Shown one piece after another: positions 61,911-64,000 of a stretch of DNA of 64,000 nucleotides. The DNA is from Rhabdothermincola salaria (GTDB lineage Bacteria; Actinomycetota; Acidimicrobiia; Acidimicrobiales; Acidimicrobilacustridaceae). The stretch covers positions 496,001 through 560,000 of the forward strand of contig NZ_JAJQXW010000002.1 of the NCBI RefSeq assembly GCF_021246445.1, read 5' to 3'. Each line of letters starts with the position of its first letter. The stretch's first letter is position 1. The translations under genes were made by a program, and so were the position numbers. The notes below the pieces were generated by a model. It was not told the origin of the DNA. It saw only the letters and a list, made by a program, of their open reading frames with translations, and ran no database searches.

Positions 61911-62952
61911 ACGAGCGCCGGCGGAGGAGGGCGGCGTAGAGGGTGAGGCCGGGGCCGAACGCCATGGCCACCACGTGGTCGCCGTCGTCGAACGAGGACG
62001 TGTCGACCAGCTCTTGGAGGATGACGAGCACGGTCGGGGACGAGCAGTTGCCGTGGTCGCGGAGGACCCGGCGCGATGCGGCGAGGTCGTCCGGGTCCAG
62101 ACCCAGCCGGTCGCCCACGACGTCGACGATCCTGGGCCCGCCGGGGTGGATGGCCCAGCCGGCGACGTCACCGACGGCCAGCGCGTGCGGTGACAGCAGC
62201 TCGCTCACGACGTCGGCGACGTGGCGGGCCAGCGCCGCCGGGACCCGGGGGGAGAGGCCCATGCGGAAGCCGTGGTCGGTGACGTCCCAGGTCATCTGGT
62301 CGGCCCGGGTGGAGTCGGTGCGGGCCACCACGTCGACCATCTCGAACCCGGAGCCTCCGGGCGTCACGGCGACGGCGGCGGCCGCATCGGCGAAGAGGGC
62401 GTGGGCGACGACCTGATCGAGCTGGTCGGAAGGTGGTTGCACGTGGAGGCTGCACAGCTCGAGGCACAGCAGCACGGCCGTCTTGCCCCGTGCGGTGGCC
62501 GCGTCGGCGACGGTGGCGAGTCCCGGGATGGCGGCGTAGCAGCCCATGTGGCCGATGTGGACCCTCTGGGTGGAGACGTCCATGCCGAGGGTGTCGGCCA
62601 GCCTGATGTCGAGCCCGGGCGTGCCGTAGCCGGTGCAGGACACGACGGCGAACAGGTCGACGTCGGTCGGCTCGAGGCCGGCGTCGGCCAGGCAGCCCTG
62701 CACCGCTTCGGCCCCGAGCGGCATCGCCTCCTCCATGAACCGTTCCATGCGGGCGCCGGTGCCCCAGGTGCTCACGTCGGTGTCGGTCGGTACGACGACG
62801 CCGCCCCGGGCCTCGACCCCGGAGTTGGCCCAGACCTGCTCGGCCCCACGGCGCTCGCCGAAGCGAGCCGCGAAGAACCGGTCCCACAGCTCGCCCTGGT
62901 CGGTCGACGGGGGGAACGCCGAACCGAAGCCGGTGACGGTGCCCCTCACCAC
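61909..62952 (-). CDS. Type III polyketide synthase (chalcone/stilbene synthase fold)
   Basis: A 347-residue thiolase-fold enzyme with the type III PKS triad: Cys138 in GHMGCYAA, His269 in WAIHPGG and Asn302 in DHGNCSSPTV. VVSCTGYGTPGLD and FGPGLTLYAALL are further family blocks. It should condense an acyl-CoA starter with malonyl-CoA units into a pyrone or alkylresorcinol-type product; starter unknown. GTG 62952 (or 62949) with GGAGGATC upstream sets the start; it overlaps the preceding acyl-CoA dehydrogenase stop by 7 bp, so both are co-translated. The dehydrogenase may prepare or modify the acyl starter. Confidence 0.9.
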   Translation of the reverse strand: MVRGTVTGFGSAFPPSTDQGELWDRFFAARFGERRGAEQVWANSGVEARGGVVVPTDTDVSTWGTGARMERFMEEAMPLGAEAVQGCLADAGLEPTDVDLFAVVSCTGYGTPGLDIRLADTLGMDVSTQRVHIGHMGCYAAIPGLATVADAATARGKTAVLLCLELCSLHVQPPSDQLDQVVAHALFADAAAAVAVTPGGSGFEMVDVVARTDSTRADQMTWDVTDHGFRMGLSPRVPAALARHVADVVSELLSPHALAVGDVAGWAIHPGGPRIVDVVGDRLGLDPDDLAASRRVLRDHGNCSSPTVLVILQELVDTSSFDDGDHVVAMAFGPGLTLYAALLRRRS

Positions 62953-64000
62953 GGGGGATCCTCCAGCGTGGTGGCGGGATCCAGACCGAGAGCGAGGGTT
63001 CCCAGGTGGTCGGCGCAGACGTCGCTCCGGGGCGGCATGACGGCGCCGAGGCGGGCGTCGCGCAGCATCCGCTCGAGCGGGTGGCCCCGCTGCAGCACCC
63101 GGAGCCCGCAGGCCTCGGCCACCGATCCGGCCGCGTCCATGGCGGCATCGCCGGCGAGCAGCTTGGCCCGGTAGACCCAGCGGTTCGTCTCCGGCTCGCC
63201 GGGTGCCCGGTCGACGGCGAGCGCCGCTCGTTCGACGGCCAGGACGGCCGCCTGAGCCGAGGCATCGGCGCGGCCGAGTCGGGAGCGGACGGCGCTGCTG
63301 ACGCCGGGGCGGTCCGTCAGCTCCTCCGCGCCCAGGCGCACGGCGGCCAGCGCCACGCCGGCGTAGACGGCGGCATAGGACGCGACGAGCCACTGGGGCA
63401 TCAGGTGGGCCAGGGCCACGGCGACGCCCTCGACGCCGAGGAGCGCCTGACGCGGCACCACGGTGTCGAGGGTGACGGTGAGGCTCTCGGTGGCGCGCAT
63501 CCCATGCGGATCCCATACCCCTGCCACCTCCACCCCATCGCCGGCGGGGACCAGGAAGTACGAGATCTTCCGGGGCTCGTCGCTCCGGGATCTCGCTGCC
63601 ACGAGGTAGGCGTCGGCGTGCGACGCCCCCGACGACGGCGACTTCACCCCCTGCAGCAGGTAGCCGTCGGGGTGGGGTTCGTAGGTGGTGCGGACCTGCG
63701 ACAGCCGTGAGCCGATGCCCGGTTCGCTGATGGCGACGGCGTGGAAGGACCCGTCGGCGGCGCGCCGCAGGGCCTGCTCGCGTTGGTCGCTGAAGTGCTC
63801 GTCGGCACCCAAGGCGGCGGCCACCTCGGGCGTGAGCCCGGCGAGGCCACCGGTGACCGACACGTGCATGTTGAACAGCAGGGCCGTGGCCGGGCTGGCT
63901 TCGGCGAGGACCATGGCCACCGCGACGTACTGGGCGAACCCGGCGCCGAGCCCGCCCATCTCCGTGGGCACCATCAGCCCGAGGAGGCCGGCGGCTCGCA
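62946..64000 (-). CDS. Acyl-CoA dehydrogenase-like flavoenzyme, 5' end beyond right edge
   Basis: At least 351 residues visible; the frame stays open to the right edge (…RAAGLLGLMVPTEMGGLGAG), so the N-terminus is missing. Family features: PTEMGGLGAGFAQYV, substrate/FAD loop AISEPGIGSRLSQVRTTYE, VKSPSSGASHADAYLVAARS, GMRATESLTVTLDTVVP, and a helical C-terminal domain. A catalytic Glu at the usual late position is not obvious (CGLRVLQRGHPLERMLRDAR), so the enzyme may be a non-oxidising or monooxygenase-type relative. Overlaps and is co-translated with the type III PKS downstream. Confidence 0.83.
   Translation of the reverse strand, partial: RAAGLLGLMVPTEMGGLGAGFAQYVAVAMVLAEASPATALLFNMHVSVTGGLAGLTPEVAAALGADEHFSDQREQALRRAADGSFHAVAISEPGIGSRLSQVRTTYEPHPDGYLLQGVKSPSSGASHADAYLVAARSRSDEPRKISYFLVPAGDGVEVAGVWDPHGMRATESLTVTLDTVVPRQALLGVEGVAVALAHLMPQWLVASYAAVYAGVALAAVRLGAEELTDRPGVSSAVRSRLGRADASAQAAVLAVERAALAVDRAPGEPETNRWVYRAKLLAGDAAMDAAGSVAEACGLRVLQRGHPLERMLRDARLGAVMPPRSDVCADHLGTLALGLDPATTLEDPPW

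Overview
The window is very GC-rich (about 70% or more by eye). It looks like chromosome from a high-GC Actinomycetota, possibly of the Acidimicrobiia type. The supporting signs are frequent GTG starts, leaderless TAnnnT promoters, a mycoredoxin, a wax-ester synthase, an anti-sigma-K-like pair, an LAxTG wall-sorting signal and several acyl-CoA enzymes. I see no rRNA, tRNA, CRISPR array, transposase or phage gene. The class-level assignment is inference.

The outstanding feature is a duplicated two-gene module. Copy 1 (3196-16447) and copy 2 (37703-50931) each have a ~910-residue LuxR-type ATPase/TPR regulator followed, 107-136 bp later, by a giant gene for a ~3,460-residue secreted repeat protein. 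The two giants match domain by domain: N-terminal membrane segment, Fn3-like domain, beta-helix-like region, a 12-triplet Gly-x-Pro linker, a long array of degenerate beta-rich repeats, a strongly conserved core, a second Fn3 domain, an Asp-Pro-Thr stalk and a C-terminal LxxTG-membrane-Arg tail. Their promoters also match: a TGACC -35 element, a 17-bp spacer holding a GAGCGCG dyad, a TAnnnT -10 element, then 8 nt to a GTG start. I did not recognise this protein family.

Region by region: 1-3131 holds the end of an HATPase-type signalling protein, a short-chain dehydrogenase and an amidohydrolase. 3196-16447 is module copy 1. 16535-25396 holds a D-aminoacylase-type amidohydrolase, a two-domain CoA-transferase, a mycoredoxin, a WS/DGAT acyltransferase and an adenylation/carrier/membrane-acyltransferase fusion. 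25357-30965 holds a heterodimeric ABC exporter and a large membrane protein. 31108-37589 holds a hypothetical protein, a haem-oxygenase-fold iron enzyme, a CAP-domain protein, a cupredoxin lipoprotein coupled to an internally duplicated lipoprotein, and an ABC1/UbiB kinase. 37703-50931 is module copy 2. 51018-55175 holds an epoxide hydrolase, a thioesterase, and an MFS transporter divergent from an ArsR-rhodanese regulator with two shared operators. 55219-60885 holds an ECF sigma/anti-sigma pair, a ClC-type channel, divergent CYTH and CHAD genes and a voltage-sensor-like channel. 60985-64000 holds a hypothetical protein, a type III polyketide synthase and an acyl-CoA dehydrogenase cut by the right edge.

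Much of the flanking content fits lipid/acyl-CoA metabolism and cell-envelope work. The giant proteins are best read as wall-anchored surface fibres, each plausibly controlled by the regulator beside it. Most genes are single or in short overlapping pairs. At least six genes carry a TAnnnT box exactly 8 nt before the start codon, which indicates leaderless transcription.
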